From Paraburkholderia sejongensis (lineage in GTDB: Bacteria > Pseudomonadota > Gammaproteobacteria > Burkholderiales > Burkholderiaceae), in NCBI RefSeq assembly GCF_020880815.1, contig NZ_JAJITD010000006.1, forward strand, positions 248,001-312,000: a DNA stretch of 64,000 nucleotides, written 5' to 3'. Made by a program: the position numbers and the translations under genes. The notes beneath the pieces were generated by a model. It did no database searches, was not told the DNA's origin, and saw nothing but the letters and a program-made list of their open reading frames with translations. Positions 45,166 through 53,819 of the stretch are shown piece after piece. Numbering within the stretch: the first letter of the stretch is position 1; each line of letters begins with the position of its first letter.

Positions 45166-46521
45166 TTACGCCGCGCGCGACTGGCTCAGCGTAAAGGCGA
45201 GCAGATCGCCATCGGTGGGTTCGCCCCAGGTCTTGCGAGCGAGCCAGTCGAAGAACGCAGTTTCCACGATCTTCGACTCCAGCCCACGACGACGCCAGTC
45301 GTCGCGCATGTGGGTGCCGAGCCCCGGCAGTTCCTCTTCCTCGAACGACTGACGCGCGACGTCGCGCTCCGAGTCGCCCTGTTCGTTGTACAGCTCGTAC
45401 GCCTGCTTGCGGCGGTAAGCCGAGTATTCGCCGAGCAGCCGCGCCTTGAGATCGTCGGCCGGCGCGAGCGCGGCCTTGCCGCCCGCTCCGGCGCCGGTGG
45501 ACGGCAATGCCTCGACCGGCGGCGCATAGCCCTTTTTCAGCGCATCCTTGAACAGCGCCGGCGCGCTACGCACCGGCGGCAGCGAGGTGCTGCGCATGCG
45601 CTGCTCGGTCATCTGCAACGCGGCGCGGATGCGATTTTCCTCGCTGTCCGCGTACAGCGTCTGCGCTTCCTTCAGCGGGATGCCGATCTTCACCATCCGG
45701 TCGACCAGCGTGCTGTCGAACACGTTCGGGTGCTCGTCGAGCGCGAGCATCGGCTGCTTGCGCTCGGTCACGCGGAACTGGATTTCGGCGACGCGCCGGC
45801 CTTCGCGATGCTCGATCAGTTCGACGAAGATGTTCGTGACCGCGTTGACCTCGGCGATCGCCGGGCGCAGATAATCGCGCTTGAAATACTTGTACTCGCG
45901 CTTCGCTTCGTCGCCGGCCTCGGTGTCCGGCGTGCCCGAAAGGATCGGGCGCCACCATTCCCAGGTTTCGCGCATCGTCAGATGGCTCGGGTTGGTCAGA
46001 TAGCGCACGCAGATTTCGTAGAGCGCGAGGCCCGCGCTGCTGCGCAGCTGACTCTGGAACTGCAGGCTCAGGCGCGCGTACTGCACCGGATCGAGCAGCT
46101 TTTTCTTGATCTTCGGCGCAAACGAAAACTCGACCCACACGCGGCGGGTGGTCGGATCTTCGAGAATTTCGGCATCGGCGATCAGCGTCGAAATACCCCA
46201 TTTGCGGCCGGGCTTCTGACTCGACGTGCCGGTGCTCCACTCGACCTGCACCGACACCATGCGGCGCAGATGCTCCTTGACGAGCGCGGTGTCGTTGGAA
46301 TCGAACGCGGAATTGGCGACGATGTCGGACAGCAGCGCGCGATACGTGTCGCCCGATTCGTCCGCCTGCTGGGCCACCGCGAGCAGCACGTTGAACAGCT
46401 TGCGGGTCAGCAGCGTGATCTTGCCGCTCTTGGGCTGGATCGCGATCGCCTCGACGGCTTTGCGCAGTTCAGCCGAACTCGGGCTGACAACATCGGTCTT
46501 TTTCGCGCGCTTCGTGGCCAT
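45166..46521 (-). CDS. repA: Replication initiator of the secondary chromosome (Rep_3/RepB type)
   Basis: The 451-residue protein has tandem winged-helix Rep_3 domains (about 25-265; KITLLTRKLFNVLLAVAQ and SSAGLALYEICVRYL) and a 180-residue C-terminal extension that is part Ala/Gly linker, part helical. Rep_3 initiators bind iterons, which are abundant just upstream. ATG 46519-46521 was chosen because the longer frame adds a basic non-conserved-looking leader. It faces away from the origin and is convergent with parB. Confidence 0.9.
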   Translation of the reverse strand: MATKRAKKTDVVSPSSAELRKAVEAIAIQPKSGKITLLTRKLFNVLLAVAQQADESGDTYRALLSDIVANSAFDSNDTALVKEHLRRMVSVQVEWSTGTSSQKPGRKWGISTLIADAEILEDPTTRRVWVEFSFAPKIKKKLLDPVQYARLSLQFQSQLRSSAGLALYEICVRYLTNPSHLTMRETWEWWRPILSGTPDTEAGDEAKREYKYFKRDYLRPAIAEVNAVTNIFVELIEHREGRRVAEIQFRVTERKQPMLALDEHPNVFDSTLVDRMVKIGIPLKEAQTLYADSEENRIRAALQMTEQRMRSTSLPPVRSAPALFKDALKKGYAPPVEALPSTGAGAGGKAALAPADDLKARLLGEYSAYRRKQAYELYNEQGDSERDVARQSFEEEELPGLGTHMRDDWRRRGLESKIVETAFFDWLARKTWGEPTDGDLLAFTLSQSRAA

Positions 46522-46802
46522 GCGTCGGGGTGAGGAGGGGGATTTCGCGAGAGCATACCGGCTGGGGTGATACGCGTCTATAGCGTCTGTCTCACCGTTG
46601 CCGGTGATGCGAGTTTCCGAAGCGCGGCTCACCTCGAACCGCTCCCGAAAACCCTCACCTCATTGCTGGGCGGCCAGGTTCGGGCGTTCCTTGCAGGTCG
46701 CGGCGCTGACAAAAACCGGCACATTGCCGGTCGGGCCGAACGGGGAGTATCCGATCCCGAATCTTCTCACCTTAAAAAATTTTTGTGGATTTTGGGGTGG
46801 CG

Positions 46803-46828
46803 CCGGTAAACCGGGGCCGGTTTACCGG
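46803..46828. promoter_or_regulatory. 26-base perfect palindrome upstream of repA
   Basis: CCGGTAAACCGG and CCGGTTTACCGG face each other over a GG spacer. It lies about 280 bases upstream of the minus-strand repA start and could be an operator for repA autoregulation. Half-copies recur at 46827-46840 and near 46881. Confidence 0.55.
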
Positions 46829-47354
46829 TTAACGGTTTGGGTTTGCCGAAGCAGGCATAACGGCTTGACCATCTGGCCGGGTTACCGGTTCGCGTATCGA
46901 CAGCACAGCGCACCCAGGTTGAACGCCGCCGCGCGCCTATCTACCGGAGCGCCAATCCACCGACATCGAACCGGTTCGGGGCTGCGAGCGCATATGCAGC
47001 CGCGACCGCGGCCGCGGTCGGAATGACGTGAGACAGCCAGGTTCCGCGCGCATGGCGAGCGCCATACGGATATGCACCGCATCTCATCTAAAGCGTTCCG
47101 GCGAGGCGCTACACAGCTGCGCCGTCGCATGCAGTGCCGCCCGGTCGTCTCATGTGCGGTTAACCATTCCGGCACTCACCGAACAATCCCGAGACCTGCC
47201 GGTAAACAGATTCGAGGTTTTCGCACGATTCAACCACCCGAAATCCGGCTTCGCCAGCCCAATCGACTCACCGCTACCACCAAAACCGCGTCTTCCGCGA
47301 AGTCCGAACGCTCCGACCCCCCGAAAAGTCTCACCTTGACGCTAGCGGATGGTG

Positions 47355-47373
47355 CGGAGCGGCATCCGCTCCG
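47355..47373. repeat. Hairpin CGGAGCGG-CAT-CCGCTCCG inside the iteron array
   Basis: An eight-base perfect stem with a three-base loop sits between iterons. A shortened version (GAGCGG-TGAT-CCGCTC) accompanies the remote iteron array at 57759-57774, where the preceding GCGGATG...GCGGAGCGG context is also shared. Confidence 0.6.
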
Positions 47374-48422
47374 GCCGCACCAGTACCGACTTTCTTCAAA
47401 ATTACCTCCTGAAAAATCTCACCTTTCTAGTTAACCACCCGCCCTAACGCGCTATCAAACGAGGTCCCGAAAACGCTCACCTTTAGCAGCCCGCCATTAC
47501 AAATTCAATGATTTCAATCACTTACGAAAAAATGTGACGAGCCTCGACCGTCGTGGTTTCCCGCAAAATCTCACCTCACAGCGCTTTTCGGCCGCGCAGC
47601 ACGTTCCGACCAGAGATTCGAATACTCCCGAAAACTCTCACCTTGGGAGTTCGACATCTGGTTAACGGTGCCCCGGAAAACCCCGCCAGCCGTAGTTCCC
47701 AAGACTCATCCGCGGTATTTCGCCCCCGTATTTCCTCAACTTAGCGTGCTAAAGGCGGCCCCAAATCTCCCGAAAAGCCTCACCTTTCGGCAAAACCGTG
47801 CCGGAAACAGACCCCCTGATCCGGCCGCGCGCTCGTCTCCCGAATCCGCTCACCTTTTGCCCCAATCCCCGCACCGGCCGGCAAGCGCTGGCGCCCGATT
47901 CCCGGCAGAAACCCGTCGACGCTCCCGTAAAACCTCACCTCAAGGCCCGAAATGCGCAAAGTTTCAGCAAAACCGGCTTTCCAGCCCCGTAAAACCTCAC
48001 CTTCGTCCGCCGTTTTCTCCCGAGCTGTCTCACCATTGAGGTTTACGGGCCCAAAATAGCCGGCAAAACCGGTGTGCGAAGGCCTCCCGAAAACGCTCAC
48101 TTCGGCGCGAACCAATCCGGACCGGGGTTTTCGCATGCTGCCGGGCAATTCCGGGCGACGAAGTCCCGCAAAATCTCACCTTTGGAAAAGCCCGATGTAT
48201 ATGGCATTTCCTGAACCCGCTCACGTTCTTTCCCGGACCTGCTCACCGGCGTCCCCGAACCTCATCACTCGAAGTCCCCGTATACGCTCACCACCTGTCC
48301 CGCAAAGCTTCACCTTACCTCGCTGTAAACCCCGCCAGGCAAGGGTTTGCCGTGGCGTTAACGTTTTTAACAAGGGTTCAAAGGTGTTTACTTTTATTAC
48401 TCTCTAGCTTTTCCCCGCGAGC

Positions 48423-48554
48423 CCGTGAAACACGGATGACCCAACCCCCGCTGGCACTAGCCACTCTCCGTGAAACAGTGCACGATCGATGAAAGGACCA
48501 ATAAGTCTCTTTATTTACAACGACTTATTGGCTATTCTTCGATTTGTTTCACGG
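48423..48554. promoter_or_regulatory. Candidate operator region of the KfrA-like gene
   Basis: CCGTGAAACA occurs at 48423-48432 and 48468-48477 and inverted at 48545-48554. A perfect 10-base inverted repeat, CCAATAAGTC (48498-48507) and GACTTATTGG (48522-48531), lies between them. Both motifs precede the coiled-coil gene starting at 48700 and could bind it, since KfrA proteins repress their own promoter. Confidence 0.45.
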
Positions 48555-48699
48555 AAAAACCGCGCGGCGAGCGTTTACTGACACCCTTCTGTCCTAAAAG
48601 TCCATCCGTTTACGCCAATTCCATTGCTATGAACAAATCAGTAGCAAACGCTACGTAAATTGTTATGATCCATCCAATTCAGGCGATACCGAGGTAAAC

Positions 48700-49917
48700 A
48701 TGAATCTGGATCAGGAGCGGCAAACCATTCGCGAGGAGCTAGAAACTATGCGCGCGCAAGGCGTGCGTCGGCAGGAGCTGTCCCTGCATGCCTGTAAACG
48801 ACTGTTTTTCGATCTCGGTATACGCCCCTCGATGGCGGCTGTGCGCGATCTCACCCAGACCGGCAGCGCCAGCGATATTCCGAAGGACATCGACCATTTC
48901 TGGGAGCGCATCCGCAATGTGTCGCGCGTCAAAGTCGGCGCCGGCGCAATTCCGAAGGCGCTCGAAGAACGCGCCGGCGAATTGCTCGGGGCGCTGTTCG
49001 AGGAGGCCGTCGCGCAGGCAAGAGCCTCGCTCGAGGGCGAACGCGCTGAAATGCGCGCGCAGATCAACGAGGCCGAACAACGCGTGCGCGACGCGGACAT
49101 CCGTCGCGATGCGGCCGACGAAGCGATCAAACGCAGCGAAGCCCGCGCCGACGCCGCATGGGAGCGACTTCGCGCGCTCGAGGGCGAATTGCTGAACGCG
49201 ACCACGCACGGCAATGTCCAGCTAGAGGGTTTACAGGCAACGACCCGTCGCCTCGACCAGGAAAACGAGTCGCTGCGCCAGCGGCTCGAAAGCGAGCAGG
49301 CCACCAATGCCGCTTTGCGCGACCGGATCGATGCATTGCATGTGGAACTGCGTCAAAGCACCGAGCACTACGCGCAGCAGATCAAGGACGCCGTCGCCGA
49401 AGCCGAGCGGCGCGTGAAGCCAATGTTGGTCGAGCTCGATTCGCTGCGCAGCATGGCCGCGACCTATCAGTCCGGCGTGCGCGACGCGAGCCGCAAGGAG
49501 TTCGAGTTCATCCAGCAGATTGCCGCGGCCAAGGCGCGCGGCGACCGGCTCGATGCGCAGTTGCGCGAGCAGTCGGACGAAGTCGACGCGTTGACGAAAG
49601 AGGTCGCGAGCCTGCGGGCCCAGCAGGGCATCGATCCGGCGATTGCCGGTTTGCTGTGTTCGCTGGTCAGTGCCGGCCGGCTCAGCAACGAAGAACTGCG
49701 CATGATCGGCACCGCGGCCGACGGGCAGGTGAGCTTGCCCGCACGTTGCCCGAAATGCGAGGAAGGTGAGCCGGAGCTGTCGCAGGTCGATCACCGGTTC
49801 GAGCTGCTGTGTCCGGAGTGCGAGCACTCGTCGGGCCTCGGCGATTCGAGGCTGGCGGCGGTCAGTCAGTTTCTGGCGGATGGCAAACCGGCCGAGGTGT
49901 CCACGCGTTCTTTCTGA
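48700..49917 (+). CDS. KfrA-like DNA-binding coiled-coil protein with C-terminal zinc ribbon
   Basis: The 405-residue protein begins with a KfrA_N-like helix-turn-helix domain (about 1-75), followed by a continuous Ala/Glu/Arg-rich coiled coil (about 100-320) and a zinc ribbon (C350xxC353, C371xxC374). KfrA proteins on plasmids repress transcription and help segregation through long coiled coils; the zinc ribbon is not typical. ATG 48700 follows GAGGT. Its position beside the origin suggests a nucleoid-organising or copy-control role, which is inference. Confidence 0.75.
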   Translation: MNLDQERQTIREELETMRAQGVRRQELSLHACKRLFFDLGIRPSMAAVRDLTQTGSASDIPKDIDHFWERIRNVSRVKVGAGAIPKALEERAGELLGALFEEAVAQARASLEGERAEMRAQINEAEQRVRDADIRRDAADEAIKRSEARADAAWERLRALEGELLNATTHGNVQLEGLQATTRRLDQENESLRQRLESEQATNAALRDRIDALHVELRQSTEHYAQQIKDAVAEAERRVKPMLVELDSLRSMAATYQSGVRDASRKEFEFIQQIAAAKARGDRLDAQLREQSDEVDALTKEVASLRAQQGIDPAIAGLLCSLVSAGRLSNEELRMIGTAADGQVSLPARCPKCEEGEPELSQVDHRFELLCPECEHSSGLGDSRLAAVSQFLADGKPAEVSTRSF

Positions 49918-50046
49918 CGCGGTTCATGAGCGGCGCGGTTAGTCTTCACTCGCCGCCGCCCCCTCGATTCACCCGCCGCTTCACCGCCAACCCAACGGAT
50001 AAACCGCCAAAGGTGAGGAAATTCGGGACCCGGAAGGTGAGGACTT
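49918..50046. other. Short gap between convergent KfrA-like and recombinase genes
   Basis: These 129 bases contain the inverted iteron pair at 50010 and no gene. Confidence 0.6.
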
Positions 50047-50053
50047 TCAGGGC
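50010..50053 (-). repeat. Inverted pair of iterons
   Basis: On the minus strand GTCCCGAATTTCCTCACCTT (50010-50029) and GCCCTGAAAGTCCTCACCTT (50034-50053) match the RepA iteron, 24 bases apart start to start. They are opposite to the main array, 1.7 kb away across the KfrA-like gene, and the second overlaps the end of the recombinase gene. Confidence 0.8.
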
Positions 50054-51129
50054 TCGCCGGTGCCCGGTTTACGCGTCAAACGTCCGTCGCTTCTAGGTGC
50101 GGCCAGCGGCGGCGCCGCCGGATCCGGCACTTCGGTCGCCGGCGCATCCTGCTGTTCAAACCACGTTTGCCACGCGCGATACAGCCGGTTCGCGGACACC
50201 GCCTGCACAAAGCCGAGCCACTGACCGACCTGTTCGGCCTCCACCCCGCTCTCGAACAGGTCCGCTGCAAAGGTATTGCGCAAGGTTTGCGGACTCGCGC
50301 GCGACTGGCGCGACGCGGCGATGCCGGCGGCCTCCACCAGCGCATCGACCGCGCGCAGCATCGTCGCCTTATGCATCGGACGTCCGGACGGCGAGGCCGG
50401 AAATACCAGATTGCCGGCCAGTTCCGTGACCCGCCGCTCGGCCAGCCACGCATCGAGAATCGCGGCCGCGAATGGCGCGAGCCGCGTGCGGCGCGTCAGT
50501 AGTGGATTCGCGGACTCGATCGTGACCCACGGCGAGCCTGCATTGACGCAACTAACCGATAGAGCCGCGGCCTCGCCGGTCTTCACTCCGCCACCCAGAA
50601 ACACCGCAATCAACGCGCGATCGCGGCGTTCGCGCCAACGCTGCGCGGTCGATAACGCGGGTAATGGCGCAAATAGTTGGGCGATCAGCGCGGTGCGTTC
50701 GGCGTGTGAGAGAAAGCTGGTCGGTTCGTTGTCGCGCGCGTTGCGCCACGCTGCTTCGCCATCCTGAGCAATAAAGCGCGCCGGATTGGTCGATGCCGAT
50801 TCGATTTCGCGCACGTGATCGAGCACGCGCTCGATCAGCCTTAAATAACGCATCCGTTGTGTTTTGCGGATTTCGAGACCGGCGACAAATTCGGCGATCG
50901 CAGGCGTGTCGACCGTTGCGAGGGTTTGCTGGCGCGTGCCGAGCCAGTCGAGAAACTGCCCCCACTGCGCCTGGTAGACCAGCGCGGAAGAGCGGCGAAA
51001 ATGCTGCTTCGCGAGCCATGCGTCGAAGGCGACCTGCGGATCGCGGCGCCAGTCTTCGCGTTGCTGGTCGAATAGATCGGTATCCGGCGCGGGACGGAGA
51101 ACGGGGTCGGACAGATGGGGAGGAGACAT
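50047..51129 (-). CDS. Tyrosine-recombinase family protein with degraded active site
   Basis: The 360-residue protein has the SAM-like N-terminal domain (about 35-125) and a catalytic-domain fold (about 135-335) of phage-integrase type. Of the canonical R-H-R-H-Y set, R284 and Y317 are present, but the first Arg is K183 (GGGVKTGE), the first His is Q281 (SPQTLRNTF) and LGH is LGF (F307). It is therefore probably catalytically inert, perhaps a DNA-binding protein. It lies downstream of a LexA-box gene on the same strand. Confidence 0.8.
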   Translation of the reverse strand: MSPPHLSDPVLRPAPDTDLFDQQREDWRRDPQVAFDAWLAKQHFRRSSALVYQAQWGQFLDWLGTRQQTLATVDTPAIAEFVAGLEIRKTQRMRYLRLIERVLDHVREIESASTNPARFIAQDGEAAWRNARDNEPTSFLSHAERTALIAQLFAPLPALSTAQRWRERRDRALIAVFLGGGVKTGEAAALSVSCVNAGSPWVTIESANPLLTRRTRLAPFAAAILDAWLAERRVTELAGNLVFPASPSGRPMHKATMLRAVDALVEAAGIAASRQSRASPQTLRNTFAADLFESGVEAEQVGQWLGFVQAVSANRLYRAWQTWFEQQDAPATEVPDPAAPPLAAPRSDGRLTRKPGTGEP

Positions 51130-51237
51130 CGGCGTTTCTTCCGTTAGTTGCGCATTTGTTTTGCGTATTGTAGGCGCTGGATGTGGCTATGTAGTCTCGG
51201 TGCGGAAGACGACCAGCTTCAAAAAACGGCTGCCATC

Positions 51238-51648
51238 TTAGCCGCCCCAGGCTCGCGTGCGTTTCAGCGGCATCTGTTCGGAAGGCTGCTGCGCCGCCCG
51301 CAGCGCAGCTTCCCGCGCGGCCAGCTCGTACGCGCTGACTGCAAACGCAAACACCGCGGGCAATGCATTGGAGGAGCCGAAGTCGACGCTGTCGTCGGTC
51401 TCCGGGTATGGCAGATCCGACGGCCGCTGGAATAACCCGAGCATCAGCGCATCGTGCCGGCTCGCAAAACCGAGGTCGGCCAGCGCCTCGGCTTCGATCG
51501 CGTGCAGCAGCCGCCACGTGAGCGGCACCTGCTTGACGATGTAACGCGCGGCGATGCTGCGCACGATGTGTTCGAGATCTCGCGCGGCGGTCTGGTAGCG
51601 CAGCGCGGCGAGCGTTTGATCGGTAGGGACGGCGTTCAGGTTGTTCAT
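51238..51648 (-). CDS. 136-residue hypothetical protein under a LexA box
   Basis: The protein (MNNLNAVPTDQTLAALRYQ...) is mostly helical and predicted soluble, with no recognised domain; the C-terminus is basic (LKRTRAWGG). ATG 51648 follows TTGGAGCCGAGA. A perfect LexA-type box lies 24 bases upstream. The recombinase-like gene follows after 108 bases on the same strand and may share the transcript. Confidence 0.6.
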   Translation of the reverse strand: MNNLNAVPTDQTLAALRYQTAARDLEHIVRSIAARYIVKQVPLTWRLLHAIEAEALADLGFASRHDALMLGLFQRPSDLPYPETDDSVDFGSSNALPAVFAFAVSAYELAAREAALRAAQQPSEQMPLKRTRAWGG

Positions 51649-51666
51649 TCTCGGCTCCAATCGACA

Positions 51667-51696
51667 CCCGATACTGTACAAACATACAGTATCGGG
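51667..51696 (-). promoter_or_regulatory. LexA (SOS) box within a promoter
   Basis: CCCGATACTGTA and TACAGTATCGGG form a perfect 12-base inverted repeat with a 6-base spacer; the core is CTGT-N8-ACAG, the LexA consensus used by gamma- and beta-proteobacteria. On the minus strand a TTGCGC -35 and TACAGT -10, 17 bases apart, overlap it, so LexA would block the promoter. Confidence 0.8.
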
Positions 51697-51750
51697 CGCA
51701 ACCTTAGCCGAATGGCCGATGGTGGACCGCGACGGGTCCAGCGCTGCCGC

Positions 51751-52398
51751 TTATCCGTGAATCACCACCAGCAAAGCCTTCGCCTCGCTCCGCCCGACGT
51801 TGCGAATCGCATGCGGCTCATCGGCAACATATCTCGCGGTGTCGGCCAGCTTCAACCGCTTCGTCGTGCCGGCCGCCTCGACCTCGATCGACCCATGCAG
51901 CACGGTCAGATGCTCGCGCGTGCCCGGCTCGTGCGCGCTCGACACCAGCGCCCCGCCCGGCTGCAGCGTCAACTCGTACCATTCGAATTTGCCGGCCAGA
52001 TCGATCGGCCCCCACACGCGCAACTGGTATTTCGCGTCGTGACCGCTTAGCGTAGGAATATCGTGCGAGCCGGAAACGGCGATCGCCTCCGGCGCCTTCG
52101 GCGGCGTGAACAGCGAATCGAGGCTCACGCCGAGCGCATTGGTCAGGCGCCACGCGACCGCGATCGTCGGATTGGCCTTGTCGCGCTCGATCTCGGAGAG
52201 CATCGACTTCGACACGCCGGCCGCGCGCGACAGGTCGTCGAGCGTCATGCGCCGCTCGGCGCGCAGCCGCTGAATCTGCTCGCCGACGCGCGGCGGTGCA
52301 GCATTGGCGGGCGGCGCCGACGCGCTCGCCGGCGCCGTGGCGGCCGCCGCACTGGCCGCGGCGCGGCGTGTACCCGAACTTGCCATTTCCAGACCCAT
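51751..52398 (-). CDS. XRE-family regulator with cupin domain
   Basis: The 215-residue protein has an Ala/Pro-rich leader (1-37), an HTH_3 domain (about 38-95; MTLDDLSRAAGVSKSMLSEIERDKANPT near 51-78) and a cupin_2 ligand domain (about 140-213; GTREHLTVLHGSIEV). Such regulators often control amino-acid catabolism. It is divergent from kbl-tdh with 165 bases between, so it may regulate threonine breakdown. The longer start is kept; M5 is an alternative. Confidence 0.88.
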   Translation of the reverse strand: MGLEMASSGTRRAAASAAAATAPASASAPPANAAPPRVGEQIQRLRAERRMTLDDLSRAAGVSKSMLSEIERDKANPTIAVAWRLTNALGVSLDSLFTPPKAPEAIAVSGSHDIPTLSGHDAKYQLRVWGPIDLAGKFEWYELTLQPGGALVSSAHEPGTREHLTVLHGSIEVEAAGTTKRLKLADTARYVADEPHAIRNVGRSEAKALLVVIHG

Positions 52399-52563
52399 CG
52401 TTTAGAGTTGTTCGATATACCGGATTTTAGTTCGAAAAAACGAAAATATCCGATAAAGCTGACAGCCGACTATAACAGGCCGCCTCGCCCTCATCCACGT
52501 AGCGCATGCGTCGCATGGCGCAGGTTCTGACGGCAAGCGCCACTTCGATCAGGAGCCCCGATC

Positions 52564-53769
52564 ATGCGAGACCAATACCTGGCGCATCTGCGCAACACCC
52601 TCGAGCAGATTCGCGCCGACGGCTTCTACAAAAGCGAGCGCGTGATCGCGAGCCCGCAGTCGGCCGACGTGCGGCTCGCCGACGGCAGCGGCGTGCTCAA
52701 CTTCTGTGCGAACAACTATCTCGGCCTTGCCGACGACGCGCGCCTGATCGAAGCGGCGAAACAGGGGCTCGACAACGACGGCTTCGGCATGGCGTCGGTG
52801 CGTTTCATCTGCGGCACGCAGACCGTGCACAAGCAACTCGAGGCGGCGCTCGCCGCCTTCCTGCAAACCGACGACTGCATCCTCTATTCGAGCTGCTTCG
52901 ACGCGAACGGCGGCCTGTTCGAAACGCTGCTCGACGAAAACGACGCGATCATCAGCGACGAGCTGAATCACGCGAGCATCATCGACGGGGTGCGGCTGTC
53001 GAAAGCGAAACGTCTGCGCTACAGGAACAACGACCTCGCGGACCTCGAAGCGCGCCTGCAGGAAGCCGACGCGGCCGGTGCGCGCTTCAAGCTGATCGCG
53101 ACCGACGGCGTGTTCTCGATGGACGGCATCATCGCGAACCTCGCCGGCATCTGCGATCTCGCCGACAAATACGGCGCGCTGGTAATGGTCGACGACTCGC
53201 ACGCGGTCGGTTTCATCGGCGAACATGGCCGCGGCACGCCCGAGCATTGCGGGGTGATGGCGCGCGTCGACATCATCACCGGCACGCTCGGCAAGGCGCT
53301 CGGCGGGGCATCGGGCGGCTACGTGGCCGCGCGTCGCGAGATCGTCGAAGTGCTGCGGCAGCGCTCGCGCCCGTACCTGTTCTCTAACACGCTGACGCCG
53401 AGCATCGCGGCGGCGTCGCTGAAGGTACTCGAATTGCTTGCCAGTGAAGAAGGCGCGCAACTGCGCGCACGCGTGCGCGAAAACGGCGCGCACTTCCGTC
53501 GCGAGATGAGCGCGCTCGGCTTCACGCTGGTTCCGGGCGAACATCCGATCATTCCGGTGATGCTCGGCGACGCGCAACTGGCCGGCAAGATGGCCGATGC
53601 GCTGCTCAAGGAAGGCGTCTACGTGATCGGCTTTTCGTTCCCGGTGGTGCCGCGCGGGCGCGCGCGCATCCGCACGCAGATGAGCGCCGCGCATACGCCT
53701 GAGCAGATCGATCGCGCGGTGGCGGCGTTCGCGCGCGTCGGCCGCGAACTCGGCGTGATCGGCGCGTGA
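52564..53769 (+). CDS. kbl: Glycine C-acetyltransferase (2-amino-3-ketobutyrate CoA ligase)
   Basis: The 401-residue PLP enzyme of the alpha-oxoamine synthase family has the PLP lysine K244 in GTLGKALGG, plus [10 protein letters not shown] and [13 protein letters not shown]. It cleaves 2-amino-3-oxobutanoate with CoA into glycine and acetyl-CoA, completing threonine breakdown started by Tdh. It is 50 bases before tdh. The pair sits close to the chromosome 2 origin in Burkholderia species, which supports the replicon call. Confidence 0.96.
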   Translation: MRDQYLAHLRNTLEQIRADGFYKSERVIASPQSADVRLADGSGVLNFCANNYLGLADDARLIEAAKQGLDNDGFGMASVRFICGTQTVHKQLEAALAAFLQTDDCILYSSCFDANGGLFETLLDENDAIISDELNHASIIDGVRLSKAKRLRYRNNDLADLEARLQEADAAGARFKLIATDGVFSMDGIIANLAGICDLADKYGALVMVDDSHAVGFIGEHGRGTPEHCGVMARVDIITGTLGKALGGASGGYVAARREIVEVLRQRSRPYLFSNTLTPSIAAASLKVLELLASEEGAQLRARVRENGAHFRREMSALGFTLVPGEHPIIPVMLGDAQLAGKMADALLKEGVYVIGFSFPVVPRGRARIRTQMSAAHTPEQIDRAVAAFARVGRELGVIGA

Positions 53770-53819
53770 GCGCGCGTGAGTGGCCCCGTGAAGGCGGCAG
53801 AATCAGCAAGGAGTCTTGA

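Larger units (their letters stand above)
46642..48316 (+). repeat. Main RepA iteron array (about 19 direct copies)
   Basis: The motif is close to CTCCCGAAAACNCTCACCTT. Copies begin at about 46642, 46755, 47318, 47408, 47464, 47559, 47625, 47768, 47838, 47922, 47984, 48018, 48084, 48163, 48208, 48230, 48251 (poor), 48274 and 48297. All lie on the plus strand, and the CTCACC half is the most constant. Spacing is irregular, about 20-110 bases within 47.3-48.3 kb. This is the expected binding array for the Rep_3 initiator. Confidence 0.88.
46522..48699. other. Replication origin of the secondary chromosome (iteron-type)
   Basis: About 2.2 kb of non-coding DNA lies between repA and the KfrA-like gene. 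It holds about 19 same-direction iterons (listed separately), a 26-base perfect palindrome at 46803-46828, an AT-rich tract with an imperfect DnaA-like box at 46770-46795 (CTTAAAAAATTTTTGTGG), and AT-rich stretches at 48355-48410 and 48480-48690 that could unwind. No convincing gene was found in any frame. Confidence 0.8.

Noticed and set aside
47318..48316. CRISPR-like repeats in the non-coding origin
   Set aside because: The 20-base motif is degenerate, irregularly spaced, and also found inverted and remote from here, next to a Rep_3 gene; this fits iterons.
52501..52563. Glycine or threonine riboswitch upstream of kbl
   Set aside because: Only 63 bases separate a plausible leader from kbl, with no conserved aptamer pattern; the adjacent XRE-cupin gene is a likelier regulator.
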